DNA of 40,899 nt from Clostridia bacterium (GTDB lineage: Bacteria > Bacillota > Clostridia > Christensenellales > Aristaeellaceae): NCBI GenBank assembly GCA_017395685.1, contig JAFQOD010000025.1:1-40899 (forward strand), read 5' to 3'. Shown here piece by piece: positions 1 to 9,600 of this stretch; positions within the stretch are counted from its first letter, which is position 1; each line of letters opens with the position of its first letter. The notes under the pieces are model-generated. The model saw only the letters and a program-made list of their open reading frames with translations. It was not told where the DNA came from and made no database searches. Made by a program: the position numbers and the translations under genes.

Positions 1-106
1 GATAGATACATCCATTTTTACAATCATGAGCGCATCCAGCTAAAAACTGGCATGCCTCCTCTCTCGCTTCGGCACGCCAGGTAAGCACTTCTCCTACTCA
101 GGGGCT
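1..106 (-). promoter_or_regulatory. Possible T-box leader, 5' part, reading out of the window
   Basis: On the minus strand, downstream of the transporter gene, there is a GAGTAGG element (93-99). It is followed by an AGAGAGGA-type element (57-67) and nested hairpins: GGCGTGCC pairs with GGCATGCC, and GCAT.CCAG pairs with CTGG.ATGC. An AGTA element followed by a GAGAG bulge is the order found in T-box stem I. The specifier loop, antiterminator and controlled gene would lie beyond base 1. The usual TTGGTG apical-loop motif is not evident, so this is only a candidate. A TATACG element near 125-130 could be its -10 box. Confidence 0.35.
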
Positions 107-170
107 TTTTTGTGCAGTCCGTATATTCTGGGGCAGTTCATTCAGGAAGGGATTTTTGCTTGCAGTGCGG

Positions 171-1520
171 TCAATCGCTCCATTTGAAGGTGATCAGGCC
201 CACAATGTAGATTACAATGATGGCAACGGGCACGATATAGCAGAAGATATACCGCATCCAGTTTTTCACCTTCAGGCCCTTGCCGGTATTGGCCTCGGCA
301 ATGAACCGATCCCAGCCCCAGCCCCATTTTTTGCTGCAGCAGAAGAGCACCAGAATCAGGGAGCCCAGGGGAAGCAGATTATTGGATACGATAAAATCCC
401 ATAGATCCAGGAAGGCGGAATCGGAGGAGAAGGGATGGAAGGGGATCAGGCTGAAGCCCAGGGCAGTGGTGGTGGAAGTGATAAAAATGCCGATGCCGCA
501 GATGATGCAGCCCTTGGGCCGGCTCCAGCCCGTCATTTCCCGCACGCAGGCCAGAATATTTTCAAATACCGCAAAGATGGTGGACATGGCGGCAAACATC
601 ATGAACAGGAAGAAAAGCGATCCCCACAGGCGGCCGCCTTCCATATTCCTGAATACGGTGGCCATGGTATTGAAAAGCAGGCCGGGGCCGTCGGTAACCT
701 CCAGATCATAGGTGAAGCAGGCGGGGAAGATGATCAGACCGGCCATGATGGCCACAAAGGAATCCAGCACGATGACGTTGATGGATTCGCTCATCAGGGA
801 GCGATCCTTATTGATATAGCTGCCGAAAATGGCCATAGATCCAATGCCCAGGCTGAGGGTAAAGAAGGCCTGATTCATGGCGGATACGATGACGGCGGGG
901 GTAATTTTATTAAAATCCGGCACCAGATAGAAGGAAAGGCCTTCCTTTGCCCCTTCCATGGTGATGCTGTTGACGGCCAGCACAATCAAAAGCACCAGCA
1001 GGGCGATCATCATATACTTGGTTACCCGTTCCAGGCCGCCCTGCAACTTGAAGCTGAGCACCAAAAAGCCGATCACCACCACGATGCCCATGAACAGCAT
1101 ATTCAATCCGGGATTGGCGATCATGGCGCCGAAATTCAATTCGGCTTCTGCCGTCCGGCCTGTCAGGAAACGATAGAAATAATAGATCATCCAGCCGGAT
1201 ACCACCGTATAGAAAGACATCAGGCATACATTGCCAATGAGGGCAAAGATACCGTGGATATGCCATTTCTGGCCGGGCTTTTCCAGCTTCTGATACATTT
1301 TGATCGGGCTGGCCTGGGCGGCACGGCCGACGGAAAATTCCATGATCATCACTGGCAGCCCCAGCAGCAACAGGCACGCTGCATAAATCAGCACAAATCC
1401 GCCGCCGCCGCCCTGGCCGGCCATCCAGGGAAATTTCCATACATTGCCGCAGCCGATGGCACAGCCTGCACTCAGCAGAATAAAGCCCAGGCGGGATGAA
1501 AGGCGCTCGCGATTTTCCAT
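171..1520 (-). CDS. Sodium-dependent transporter, neurotransmitter:sodium symporter (SNF) family
   Basis: This is a 449-residue integral membrane protein, the usual length for bacterial NSS carriers, which couple uptake of amino acids or related amines to sodium. The signature of the first membrane helix, GNVWKFPW, is at residues 25-32, preceded by GFILLSAGCAIG. It contributes the unwound TM1 segment that binds sodium and substrate. About eleven to twelve hydrophobic segments follow. The substrate cannot be read from the sequence. The ATG at 1520 follows a short AT-rich leader and a sigma-A promoter at 1557-1585. The gene stands alone; the next element downstream is the possible T-box. Confidence 0.9.
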   Translation of the reverse strand: MENRERLSSRLGFILLSAGCAIGCGNVWKFPWMAGQGGGGGFVLIYAACLLLLGLPVMIMEFSVGRAAQASPIKMYQKLEKPGQKWHIHGIFALIGNVCLMSFYTVVSGWMIYYFYRFLTGRTAEAELNFGAMIANPGLNMLFMGIVVVIGFLVLSFKLQGGLERVTKYMMIALLVLLIVLAVNSITMEGAKEGLSFYLVPDFNKITPAVIVSAMNQAFFTLSLGIGSMAIFGSYINKDRSLMSESINVIVLDSFVAIMAGLIIFPACFTYDLEVTDGPGLLFNTMATVFRNMEGGRLWGSLFFLFMMFAAMSTIFAVFENILACVREMTGWSRPKGCIICGIGIFITSTTTALGFSLIPFHPFSSDSAFLDLWDFIVSNNLLPLGSLILVLFCCSKKWGWGWDRFIAEANTGKGLKVKNWMRYIFCYIVPVAIIVIYIVGLITFKWSD

Positions 1521-1556
1521 ATAGGGGGATCCCTCATTTCTTTTATAGATAGGGTC

Positions 1557-1585
1557 ATTGTAACAGAAGCGGGCTTACTTGTCAA
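1557..1585 (-). promoter_or_regulatory. Sigma-A promoter of the NSS transporter
   Basis: Minus strand: TTGACA (1580-1585), a 17-base spacer and TACAAT (1557-1562), 37 bases before the start codon. Confidence 0.75.
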
Positions 1586-1613
1586 AATACTGCCACTTTT
1601 TCTTTTCCGGCAT

Positions 1614-1643
1614 GAGAAAAGCCGCTTGACGGGCGGCTTTCCA
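1614..1643 (-). terminator. Terminator of the M14 carboxypeptidase gene
   Basis: Minus strand: stem AAAGCCGCC / GCGGCTTTT with a short loop and a T-rich tail, directly after the carboxypeptidase stop codon. Confidence 0.75.
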
Positions 1644-1646
1644 TCC

Positions 1647-2426
1647 TTATTCCGGTGTGCATTGTGCGATCCATTGATCGATGCCTTCTATCAGCCGCTT
1701 GCTGTTTTGATCCACATAGCCATCCTGCCGGGGCTTGCCGGGCAATTCCAGCATGATGGCCTCCTTCGTCACCGTATCCAGCCAGCTGCACAGCATTCCC
1801 CCGGATCTGGGAATTTTGACAGAAAAGCCGAAGGGCTTTGCAAAAACCTTGGCCATCTCTCCATCCCCATAGGATGCGCTGATCCAGCCGTGAATATCCA
1901 TGGCGTAATCGGGCCTGATGCCCTCCACCAGATCGCGGATAGCCCGGGCCTCAGCAGTGGAAAAGGGCTGGCCGCCCGTTTTATTGCGCTTTTCCGTCCT
2001 TTTTTTCCAGCCGATGGGGAAATCCCGGTTGATATCCAGGCCCATGGCGTTGCAGCGGCCAAAGCCATCCTTGGTGTTGCCGTCGATCAGACCGTCCGGA
2101 TTGGCGGAGGGCACGATATACAGCCGGAAATCCTTCAGCGCCCCGGCATTTTCCGCATAATGCTGAATGATCTTTCCGGCAATCTGACGCAGTATTTCTC
2201 CGTCATGATCAAAGCTATCCTCAAATCCGTGCACCCCGAAGATCATCAGCAGGGATTGGGCGGCATCCTTTTCTCCGATCCGGTAGCAGATCAGCGGCCG
2301 GCTCGATTGGGAATAACCATAGGTGAATTCTTCATAAATATCATCCGGTGCTTCTGCCACGGCGGAGGAAAAGAGGGCGATGATCAGCAGGCAGGCAGCA
2401 ATCCGTGCACCAATTCTTCTCTTTAT
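1647..2426 (-). CDS. Secreted M14-family zinc carboxypeptidase
   Basis: A metallopeptidase that probably trims a C-terminal or peptidoglycan stem-peptide residue outside the membrane. Visible motifs are HGFE (about residues 66-69, zinc ligands), NPDG, the LDINRDFP substrate-binding segment, and a DIHGW motif with the third zinc ligand. The N-terminus MKRRIGARIAACLLIIALF ending in AVAEA is a clear signal peptide. Start choice: a longer reading from 2492 begins inside the -35 box and is excluded. AGGAGG lies at 2435-2440. The codon 8 bases later is ATA (2424-2426), giving the signal peptide an ideal MKRR start. The TTG at 2430-2432 is only 2 bases from the ribosome-binding site. Either a rare AUA start is used or the base is an error. 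Confidence 0.85.
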   Translation of the reverse strand: MKRRIGARIAACLLIIALFSSAVAEAPDDIYEEFTYGYSQSSRPLICYRIGEKDAAQSLLMIFGVHGFEDSFDHDGEILRQIAGKIIQHYAENAGALKDFRLYIVPSANPDGLIDGNTKDGFGRCNAMGLDINRDFPIGWKKRTEKRNKTGGQPFSTAEARAIRDLVEGIRPDYAMDIHGWISASYGDGEMAKVFAKPFGFSVKIPRSGGMLCSWLDTVTKEAIMLELPGKPRQDGYVDQNSKRLIEGIDQWIAQCTPE

Positions 2427-2463
2427 GGCCAATCCCTCCTTTCGGATGCGCTTCTTTTCTTGC

Positions 2464-2492
2464 AATATACAGGATTCGGCCTGATCTGTCAA
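2464..2492 (-). promoter_or_regulatory. Sigma-A promoter of the M14 carboxypeptidase
   Basis: Minus strand: perfect TTGACA (2487-2492), a 17-base spacer and TATATT (2464-2469). Transcription would start just before the AGGAGG, so translation cannot begin further upstream. Confidence 0.85.
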
Positions 2493-2518
2493 GAAAAGCG
2501 TTCCCTGCAGGGGAAAGA

Positions 2519-2547
2519 TTGACGATACATGCAGAATGCGATATAAT
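2519..2547 (+). promoter_or_regulatory. Sigma-A promoter of the flotillin gene
   Basis: TTGACG (2519-2524), a 17-base spacer and a perfect TATAAT (2542-2547). It lies back to back with the carboxypeptidase promoter, about 26 bases away. Confidence 0.85.
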
Positions 2548-2582
2548 CAAACCGGAAAAAATTGCAAAGGGAGGGGAAAAAC

Positions 2583-4001
2583 GTGGATTCAATTCAGGAA
2601 TTTCTTTCCAGGTACGCTCTGACGGCGGTGATCGTCATCGTTGCGCTGATAGCATTCTTTATGTTCTTTCCAAGGTACAGGAAAGTGCCGCCCAACTGCG
2701 CCCTGATCATTTCGGGTTTCTTCCGCCGCCGCTATAAGGTAAAGGATGCGGAAGGCAGAATCGTCATCAAAAAATTCGGCTACCGCATTGTGCGGGGCGG
2801 CGCCACATTTGTAATTCCTTTCTTTGAGCGGGTGGATACCCTGCATCTGGGGCTTATGCAGGTGGATATCAAAACCACCCAGCCTGTGCCTTCCCAGGAA
2901 TATATTTCTGTCATGCTGGATGGCGTGGCCAATATCAAAATCGGCTCGGATGATGTATCCATTGCCACTGCGGCAGAACAGTTCCTCAATTGGAAGCAGG
3001 CGGATATCGCCGCTGTTGCCCAGCAGGTGCTGGAGGGCAACATGCGCGAAATCATCGGCCGGATGACGGTGGCTGATCTGGTGCAGAACCGGGATAAGTT
3101 TGCCACGGAAACCAGCCGGGCCGCGATTTTTGATATGGCCAATATGGGCCTTGAAATCATCAATCTGACGGTGCAGAATTTCCAGGATAATGACGGTGTT
3201 GTGGATACCATGGCCACCAAAAACATCGTTGAAAAGGAAAGGGACGCCCAGATCGCCAAGGCGGCTGCCCAGCAGGAAGGCCATCGCGCCGAAATGGAAG
3301 CCCAGGCCAAGATCGCTGAACAGAATAAGGATCTGGCCCTCAAGCAGGCCGAATTCAAGGTATTGGCCGATAAGGAAAAGGCCAAGGCCGATCTGGCCTA
3401 TCAGGTGGCTGAGGAAATCAACCGCCGTGAGCTGGAAGAAGAAAGGGCAGCGGCCGATCTGGTGCGATTGCAGAAGGAAACGGAATTGCAGCGCCAGCAG
3501 GTTGAGATTGCCCGCGAAAAGCTGACCGTTGAAATCCGTGAAAAGGCAGAGGCAGAAAAAGATGCCCGCATCTTCCAGGCGGAAGCCGAAAAGGCGGAGC
3601 GTCAGGCCAAGGCGGACGCTGAATTCTACGAAGCCCAGCGGCTGGCGGAGGCCACGCTGCTCAAGGGCCAGGCAGAGGCCCAGGCGATTGAGCTGAAGGC
3701 CAAGGCCATGCAGCTCTACGGCCAGGCGGCTATGCTGGAAATGGTGATCGAAAAGCTGCCTGATGTGGCTCGTGCCATTGGCGAGCCGCTGGCCCAGACG
3801 GATAAGATTATTATGTTTGGTGAGGGCGCTGCCACCGGCCTTACCCGGGATGTGACCGGATCCATGCTGCAGACCTTTGAAGCCATGAAGGCGTCTGTGG
3901 GGCTGGATATTCCCGATCTGCTCAAAACCATTTCCACCGGCGGTCTGGTGGGCAGGACGCTGGAAAAGACGGCGGAACAGACGGAATCCGATCCCCAGTA
4001 A
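2583..4001 (+). CDS. Flotillin-like SPFH-domain membrane protein
   Basis: A 472-residue scaffold of bacterial functional membrane microdomains, related to YuaG/FloT. A hydrophobic N-terminal segment (about residues 10-30) anchors it. An SPFH/band-7 domain follows (about 35-210). A long charged coiled coil rich in Ala, Glu and Lys (about 215-380) contains the EA-rich repeats used for oligomerisation. The C-terminal part has LPDVARAIGEPLAQTDKI, typical of flotillins. The start is the GTG at 2583, placed 5-8 bases after GGGAGGGG; the ATG at 2562 would lie before the ribosome-binding site. There is no adjacent NfeD-type partner. A strong terminator follows, so it is a single-gene unit. Confidence 0.93.
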   Translation: MDSIQEFLSRYALTAVIVIVALIAFFMFFPRYRKVPPNCALIISGFFRRRYKVKDAEGRIVIKKFGYRIVRGGATFVIPFFERVDTLHLGLMQVDIKTTQPVPSQEYISVMLDGVANIKIGSDDVSIATAAEQFLNWKQADIAAVAQQVLEGNMREIIGRMTVADLVQNRDKFATETSRAAIFDMANMGLEIINLTVQNFQDNDGVVDTMATKNIVEKERDAQIAKAAAQQEGHRAEMEAQAKIAEQNKDLALKQAEFKVLADKEKAKADLAYQVAEEINRRELEEERAAADLVRLQKETELQRQQVEIAREKLTVEIREKAEAEKDARIFQAEAEKAERQAKADAEFYEAQRLAEATLLKGQAEAQAIELKAKAMQLYGQAAMLEMVIEKLPDVARAIGEPLAQTDKIIMFGEGAATGLTRDVTGSMLQTFEAMKASVGLDIPDLLKTISTGGLVGRTLEKTAEQTESDPQ

Positions 4002-4038
4002 TCTTGGGCAGAATGCTTTTGATGCAATAAATACGGAT

Positions 4039-4069
4039 GACCGGCGGGCGTTTGCCTGCCGGTCTTTTT
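4039..4069 (+). terminator. Terminator of the flotillin gene
   Basis: GACCGGCGGGC / GCCTGCCGGTC stem with a GTTT loop, followed by TTTTT. Confidence 0.9.
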
Positions 4070-4105
4070 CATGGAAACAGAGGAAGACGGCAGGATTTTT
4101 TTTTC

Positions 4106-4116
4106 ATACGACGTAT
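4106..4116. promoter_or_regulatory. Small dyad upstream of the GH31 gene, possible operator
   Basis: ATACGACGTAT is a perfect 5+5 base inverted repeat around one base, just before a weak TATAGT -10-like element (4120-4125). Its position fits sugar-responsive repression, but no matching regulator gene is nearby. Confidence 0.25.
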
Positions 4117-4182
4117 TTTTATAGTGATTATTTCAAAATGGAATCGTTTTTTGCAATCTACTATGAGAGGAAGAAAAAGCAT

Positions 4183-6495
4183 ATGAAATTCAATATCGGC
4201 GAATGGGTCATGAAGCCGGGAGTAGCCTCCCATAATGCGGAGCAGATCCGGGATGTGAAAATTTCTCCGGATCATACCCGTGTGCATCTCTATGCCGTCA
4301 ATTATCGTGCGGATTACCGGGGATTGGACGGCCCTTCCCTGGAGATTGATATTACCTCCCCCCTGCCCGATATTATCCGGCTGCAGGCGGTGCATTTCAA
4401 GGGCGGTCGGGCCAAGATTCCCGCCTTCCCCCTGGCGGATCAGCATTGCAGGCTGGATATTGAAAAGACGGATGAAAAAATCCGCATTGCTTCCGGGGAA
4501 ACGGCGCTGGAAATCACCTTCCGCCCCTGCACCTTTACTTATTTCTATCAGGGAAAGAAGATTACCGCTGTGGGCGATCGCTTCGGCAGCCCCATGATCA
4601 GCCATCTGACCACCCCGGAAGGCCCCTTCATGCGGGGACAATTGGATGTGGGCGTGGGTGAAAAGGTATACGGCCTGGGCGAGCATTTCACTGCCTTTAT
4701 CAAAAACGGCCAGTCCATCGATATTTGGAATGAGGATGGGGGCACCTCCTCTGAAATCGCTTATAAAAATGTGCCCTTCTATCTGACCAATAAGGGTTAT
4801 GGCGTGCTGGTCAATGATCCCGGCCCTGTATCCTTTGAAATCTGCACTGAGGCTGTCACCCGGGTGCAGTTCAGCATGCCCGGGGAAAAGCTGGATTACA
4901 TGGTGATCGGCGGCGGTAACATGAAAAATGTGCTGAAGAATTATACCGCCCTCTCCGGACGTCCCGCCCTGCCCCCGGCATGGACCTTCGGGCTGTGGCT
5001 TTCCTCCTCCTTCACCACCAGCTATGATGAAAATACCGTCATGCAGTTTGTGGATGGCATGAAGGAAAGGGATATTCCCCTGTCCGTATTCCATTTCGAT
5101 TGCTTCTGGATGAAGGAAAATGAATGGTGCTCCTTCGTGTGGGATCAGGATATGTTCCCCGATGTGGAGGGGCTGCTCAGCCGCCTTCATGAGAAGGGGC
5201 TGAAGATCTGCGTCTGGATCAATCCTTACCTGGGGCAGAAGAGCCCGGTATTTGATGAGGTCATGGAAAAGGGCTATCTGCTCAACCGGCCCAACGGCGA
5301 TGTATGGCAGTGGGATCGGTGGCAGGCCGGCCTGGGCGTCATCGATTTTACCAATCCCGACGCCGTCAAATGGTATAAGGATCAATTGAAGCGCCTGATG
5401 CGCCAGGGCGTGGATTGCTTCAAGACCGACTTTGGCGAAAGAATCCCCACCGATGTGAAATATTTTGATGGCAGCGATCCGGTGCGGATGCACAATTACT
5501 ATACCCTGCTTTACAACAAGGTGGTCTTTGAGGCCATCCAGGAAGAAAGGGGAGAGGAGGCAGCCTGCCTTTTCGCCCGGTCTGCCACCGTGGGCGGGCA
5601 GATGTATCCTGTTCACTGGGGCGGGGACTGCAATTCCACCTATCCCTCCATGGCGGAATCCCTGCGGGGCGGCCTGAGCCTGTGTCTTTCCGGCTTCGGA
5701 TTCTGGAGCCACGATATGGGCGGCTTTGAGGGTACTGCCCCCGATCATGTATACAAGCGCTGGCTGGCTTTCGGGCTGCTTTCCTCCCATTCCCGGCTGC
5801 ACGGATCCGATTCTTACCGGGTGCCGTGGCTCTTCGGGGAGGAAGCGGTGGCGGTCTGCCGGGCGTTTTCCAAGCTGAAGATGCGCCTGATGCCCTATCT
5901 GTTTGATGCCGCCTGCCAGGCCCACGAAGAGGGTATTCCCATGATGCGGGCCATGGCTATGGAATTTGCCGATGATCTGGGGGCGGAGGATTGCGACCGG
6001 CAGTATATGCTGGGGGATGCTTTGCTGGTGGCCCCTGTGATGCGGGAGGATAATATCGGCGAATATTATCTGCCCGAAGGGGAATGGACCCATCTGCTCA
6101 CCGGTAAAAAAGCGGAAAAGACCGGCTGGCGCAGGGAAGCCTATGATTTCTTCTCCCTGCCCCTATTTGTCCGGGAAAATACCCTGCTGGCCATCGGCCA
6201 GCGGGATGACCGGGCAGATTATGTCCATGAAGAAAATGTGGTGCTGCAGCTCTATGCCCTCACCGATCGGGCGGAATGCACCGTGCGCAATCATAAGGGT
6301 GAAAAGGCATTCAGCGTATGCGCTGTGAAGGAAAAGGACGCTGTTTCCATCCGGGTGCAGGGGGAAGCCAAGGGGCTGAGGATCCAGCTGGTCAATGTAC
6401 ATGAGGTAAAGAATCTTTCCGGCGCTGCTGTGCAGCAGCATGAGCGGGGCTTAATCCTGAATGTGGAAGGGGATCAGGTGAATTATCAGCTGTAA
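4183..6495 (+). CDS. yicI: Alpha-xylosidase, glycoside hydrolase family 31 (YicI type)
   Basis: A 770-residue cytoplasmic retaining glycosidase, almost exactly the length of E. coli YicI, expected to release alpha-linked xylose from xyloglucan oligosaccharides such as isoprimeverose. The nucleophile aspartate sits in KTDFGERIP at residue 416. The acid/base aspartate is in HWGGDC at about 482. Both match YicI numbering. FGLWLSSSF and HDMGGFEGTAPDHVYKRW are further family motifs. There is no signal peptide. The ATG at 4183 follows AGAGGAAG; the upstream in-frame ATG at 4138 lacks a ribosome-binding site. No transporter or other sugar gene is adjacent. Other alpha-glucosidase activity within GH31 cannot be excluded. 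Confidence 0.92.
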   Translation: MKFNIGEWVMKPGVASHNAEQIRDVKISPDHTRVHLYAVNYRADYRGLDGPSLEIDITSPLPDIIRLQAVHFKGGRAKIPAFPLADQHCRLDIEKTDEKIRIASGETALEITFRPCTFTYFYQGKKITAVGDRFGSPMISHLTTPEGPFMRGQLDVGVGEKVYGLGEHFTAFIKNGQSIDIWNEDGGTSSEIAYKNVPFYLTNKGYGVLVNDPGPVSFEICTEAVTRVQFSMPGEKLDYMVIGGGNMKNVLKNYTALSGRPALPPAWTFGLWLSSSFTTSYDENTVMQFVDGMKERDIPLSVFHFDCFWMKENEWCSFVWDQDMFPDVEGLLSRLHEKGLKICVWINPYLGQKSPVFDEVMEKGYLLNRPNGDVWQWDRWQAGLGVIDFTNPDAVKWYKDQLKRLMRQGVDCFKTDFGERIPTDVKYFDGSDPVRMHNYYTLLYNKVVFEAIQEERGEEAACLFARSATVGGQMYPVHWGGDCNSTYPSMAESLRGGLSLCLSGFGFWSHDMGGFEGTAPDHVYKRWLAFGLLSSHSRLHGSDSYRVPWLFGEEAVAVCRAFSKLKMRLMPYLFDAACQAHEEGIPMMRAMAMEFADDLGAEDCDRQYMLGDALLVAPVMREDNIGEYYLPEGEWTHLLTGKKAEKTGWRREAYDFFSLPLFVRENTLLAIGQRDDRADYVHEENVVLQLYALTDRAECTVRNHKGEKAFSVCAVKEKDAVSIRVQGEAKGLRIQLVNVHEVKNLSGAAVQQHERGLILNVEGDQVNYQL

Positions 6496-6515
6496 AAAGC
6501 AGCGAAGATAAATTC

Positions 6516-6546
6516 AGGGGGCGTGCCCATCCGGCGGCCCCCTTTT
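6516..6546 (+). terminator. Terminator of the GH31 gene
   Basis: AGGGGGC ... GCCCCCT stem followed by TTTT, 20 bases after the stop codon. Confidence 0.8.
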
Positions 6547-6600
6547 CAATTTTCCCAAATTGTGATAGCATAGAGGAAGCATATACAGGAGGGAAAGGCC

Positions 6601-9600
6601 ATGCTGAAAATTTTTGGCGGGGGAAGCGACGCCCTCAGGCAGCATCTGATGGATGCGGCCCGGCAGGGGGGCAGGATGCTGGTGATCGTGCCCGAACAGT
6701 ATACCCTGCAGACCGAGCGGGATCTGATGGATGGCATGGCCGTTCCCGGCTTTTTTGATCTGGAGGTATTATCCCCTTCCCGGCTGAAGGAAAGGGTGTT
6801 TGCCCTGGCCGGGGCAGATGGGCGCACCCCCATTGACGCACGGGGCAAGCAATTGGCCCTGGCCCGGGCGCTGATGCTGTGCCGGAAGGAACTGAAATAT
6901 TATGAAAGCGCGGCGGAAAAGCAGGGCTTCATTCACAGGATGGGCACCCTGATTGCCGATTTCAAGCGGGCAGGGGTATCCCCGGAGCAATTGCTTGCCT
7001 ATCAGCAGGAAATGGAAGAGGGGGCAGCCCGGGATAAGATGCAGGATCTGGCCCTGATTTATGGCGCTTATGAGCAGCAATTGGCGGGCCAGTTTGTGGA
7101 TGGGGAAGACGTGCTGGAAATGATGCTGCAGCGCATCCCCGAAAGCGGCATTGCCCTGGACGCCCGCATTCTGGTATATGGTTTTGATGTATTCACCGGG
7201 CAGATGAACAGGCTTCTGATCGCCATGGCCTGGCAGGGGCGGGAGACGGAAGCGCTGATCGTGCTGGGCCGTGAGGAGCATTTTGCCCCTGTTCTGGAAA
7301 GTGCACGCCGCCTGCAGAGGGAAGCAGAGGCTGCCGGGCTTCCCTGCAGCTTTGCCATGCTGCCCTCCGGAACGGAGGATAAGAAAAAAGAGCTTGCCCA
7401 TCTTTCCCGGTATTATTTATCCTCTCCTGCTGTTGCTTATCCCCATTCCTGCGCAGCCATCCGGCTCTATGCCGCTCCCAATCCCTATTTTGAGGCCCAT
7501 TTTGCCGCCCAGGAGATGCTGCATCTTCATGATCAGGGCATGGATTTCGGGGATATGGCAGTGGTGATGGGGGATGCCGCCTTTGCCGGCGTATTGGAAA
7601 CGGTGCTCAAATCCTATCGGATTCCGGCCTATGTGGCCAGGAAGCTGCCGGCCCTGTCCCATGGGGCGGCCCGATTCCTGATTGCTTCTTTGAAAGCGGC
7701 GGGGGGCAATTACCCTGCCCATGAAATGCAGGCCATTTTACATTCCGGCTATGCGCCTGTGGATGAAAGGGATGGGTGGCGGCTGGAGAATTATCTGCTT
7801 TCCTATGGCATCCGGGGGAAATTATGGCTGTCCCCCTTCACCCGGGGCAAGGCGGAAGAATGCGCCGCTCTGGAGGACGCCCGATGCGCCCTGACAGAGC
7901 CGCTGGAAGCCCTGCGGCAGCGGCTGAAGCAGGCGGAAAAGACGGATGCCGCCCTTCGTGCCATATATGAATACCTGGCGGAAACCGGAGTATACCAGAA
8001 GCTTTGCGATAATCAGGAAAAGCTGCTTGCCCGGGATATGGCCGCCCAGGCGGTGCAATCCCGGCAGATCTGGGATGCTCTGATGCAGTTATTCGATCAA
8101 GCCCATGCGCTTCTTGCGGATACGGCGGCCAATGCCCGGCAGCTGGCCCAATGGCTGGAGGCGGGTTTGCAGGAATGCAATCTTTCTTCCCTTCCGCCTA
8201 TGGCAGACGCGGTGATGTGCGGGGAAGTGGGGGGCTTGCCTCTGTCCCGGCCCCGGGCGCTGTTTATGATGAATATGACGGATGGGTTGATCGGCGTATC
8301 GGACAGCGCCCTGCTCACCCCGGATGAACTGGAACAGGCGCAAAAGGCCCTGCATGCCCATCTTTCCCTGGATGATGACGGCAGGGACGCTCTGGCCTAT
8401 CTGGATGTATGGAAGGCGCTGTGCGCACCCCGTGAGCATCTGTTCCTTACCCGCGCCCAGGCCACCCAGGATGGCAGCGCCCTCAGGCCGTTTGCCGGCC
8501 TGAGCCAGATCCGCAGGTTGTTTCCCTTGCTTGTGGAGGAGGGCGGCGTCAGCCAGAAGATGGCTTCGCCTCTGCCCCTTGCCCCCGGCCCCGCCCTGGA
8601 TTCCATGGGTGCCCGGCTGTGGATGGGGCCGCTGGACCGGGAATGGCTGGAGGCATGGAAATATCTTTCCCAGGCCCCGGATACGCAGGAAAAGGCCCGG
8701 GCCCTGTGCCAGGCCTTCAGAACGGAGGAAAATGCCCGGCCCCTGCCCCGGGAAATCACCCAGTCCCTGTTCATGGAAAGGATCATGTCGGTCAGCCGGC
8801 TGGAAAATTTCGCTGTGTGCCCCTATAAGCATTTTGTGGAGCAGGGGCTTTCCCCCCAGCCCAGGAAGGAATGGGCCCTTACCCCTATTGATGCAGGCAA
8901 TTTCTATCACAGCGCCCTGGAGGGGTTCACCCGGCTGCTGCCTTCTTTGGAAAACTGGCCGGAGATCGATAAAAAGGCCTGCGAGGATGCGGTGGATCAG
9001 GCGGCGGCCCCGCTGTTTGATCAATTGCTTTCCGGCGTGATGGGAGACAGCGCCCGGATGAAAGCCCTGGGGAATAAATACAGAAGGGTGCTGCGCCGTG
9101 TGGCCTGGACCTTTACCCTGGGTGCACGCCAGAGCGCCTTCTCTCCGGTGTGCGCTGAGGTGCGCTTTGGATATGCCGGGGGCATTCCGCCCATCGAGCT
9201 TGCCCTTTCCGATGGCAGTAAGGTATATATCCGGGGCATCATTGACAGGATCGACCGGTATGCCGGGGATGAAGGGGTGTATCTCAGGGTGGTGGATTAT
9301 AAATCCGGCGCCAACCAATTGGATCCTGCCCGGATTTTCTGGGGCGCCCAGCTGCAGCTGCTTTTGTATCTTCAGGCCGCCCTCTCTATGGAGGAAGGGG
9401 CAGATCCGGCGGGGGCATTCTATATGCGCCTTCAGGATCCCCTGCTTGCCACCAAGGAGGAAACGGCGCAGATCGAGGATGCCCTGGCCCGGGCGCTCCA
9501 TCTCAAGGGTGTGGCCCTGCGGGATGCAGCCATCCTGAAAAAAATGGATGATGGTACGCCGCCCCTTACCCTCCCCAAGGTGCTCACCGCCCAGGGGGAT

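Noticed and set aside
4069-6093. 674-codon open frame on the minus strand opposite the GH31 gene
   Set aside because: It has His/Gly/Pro/Ile-rich, low-complexity composition with no motif and no ribosome-binding site. It is an antisense shadow of a GC-rich gene; similar long shadows at 8089-9804 and 18890-20713 were rejected for the same reason.
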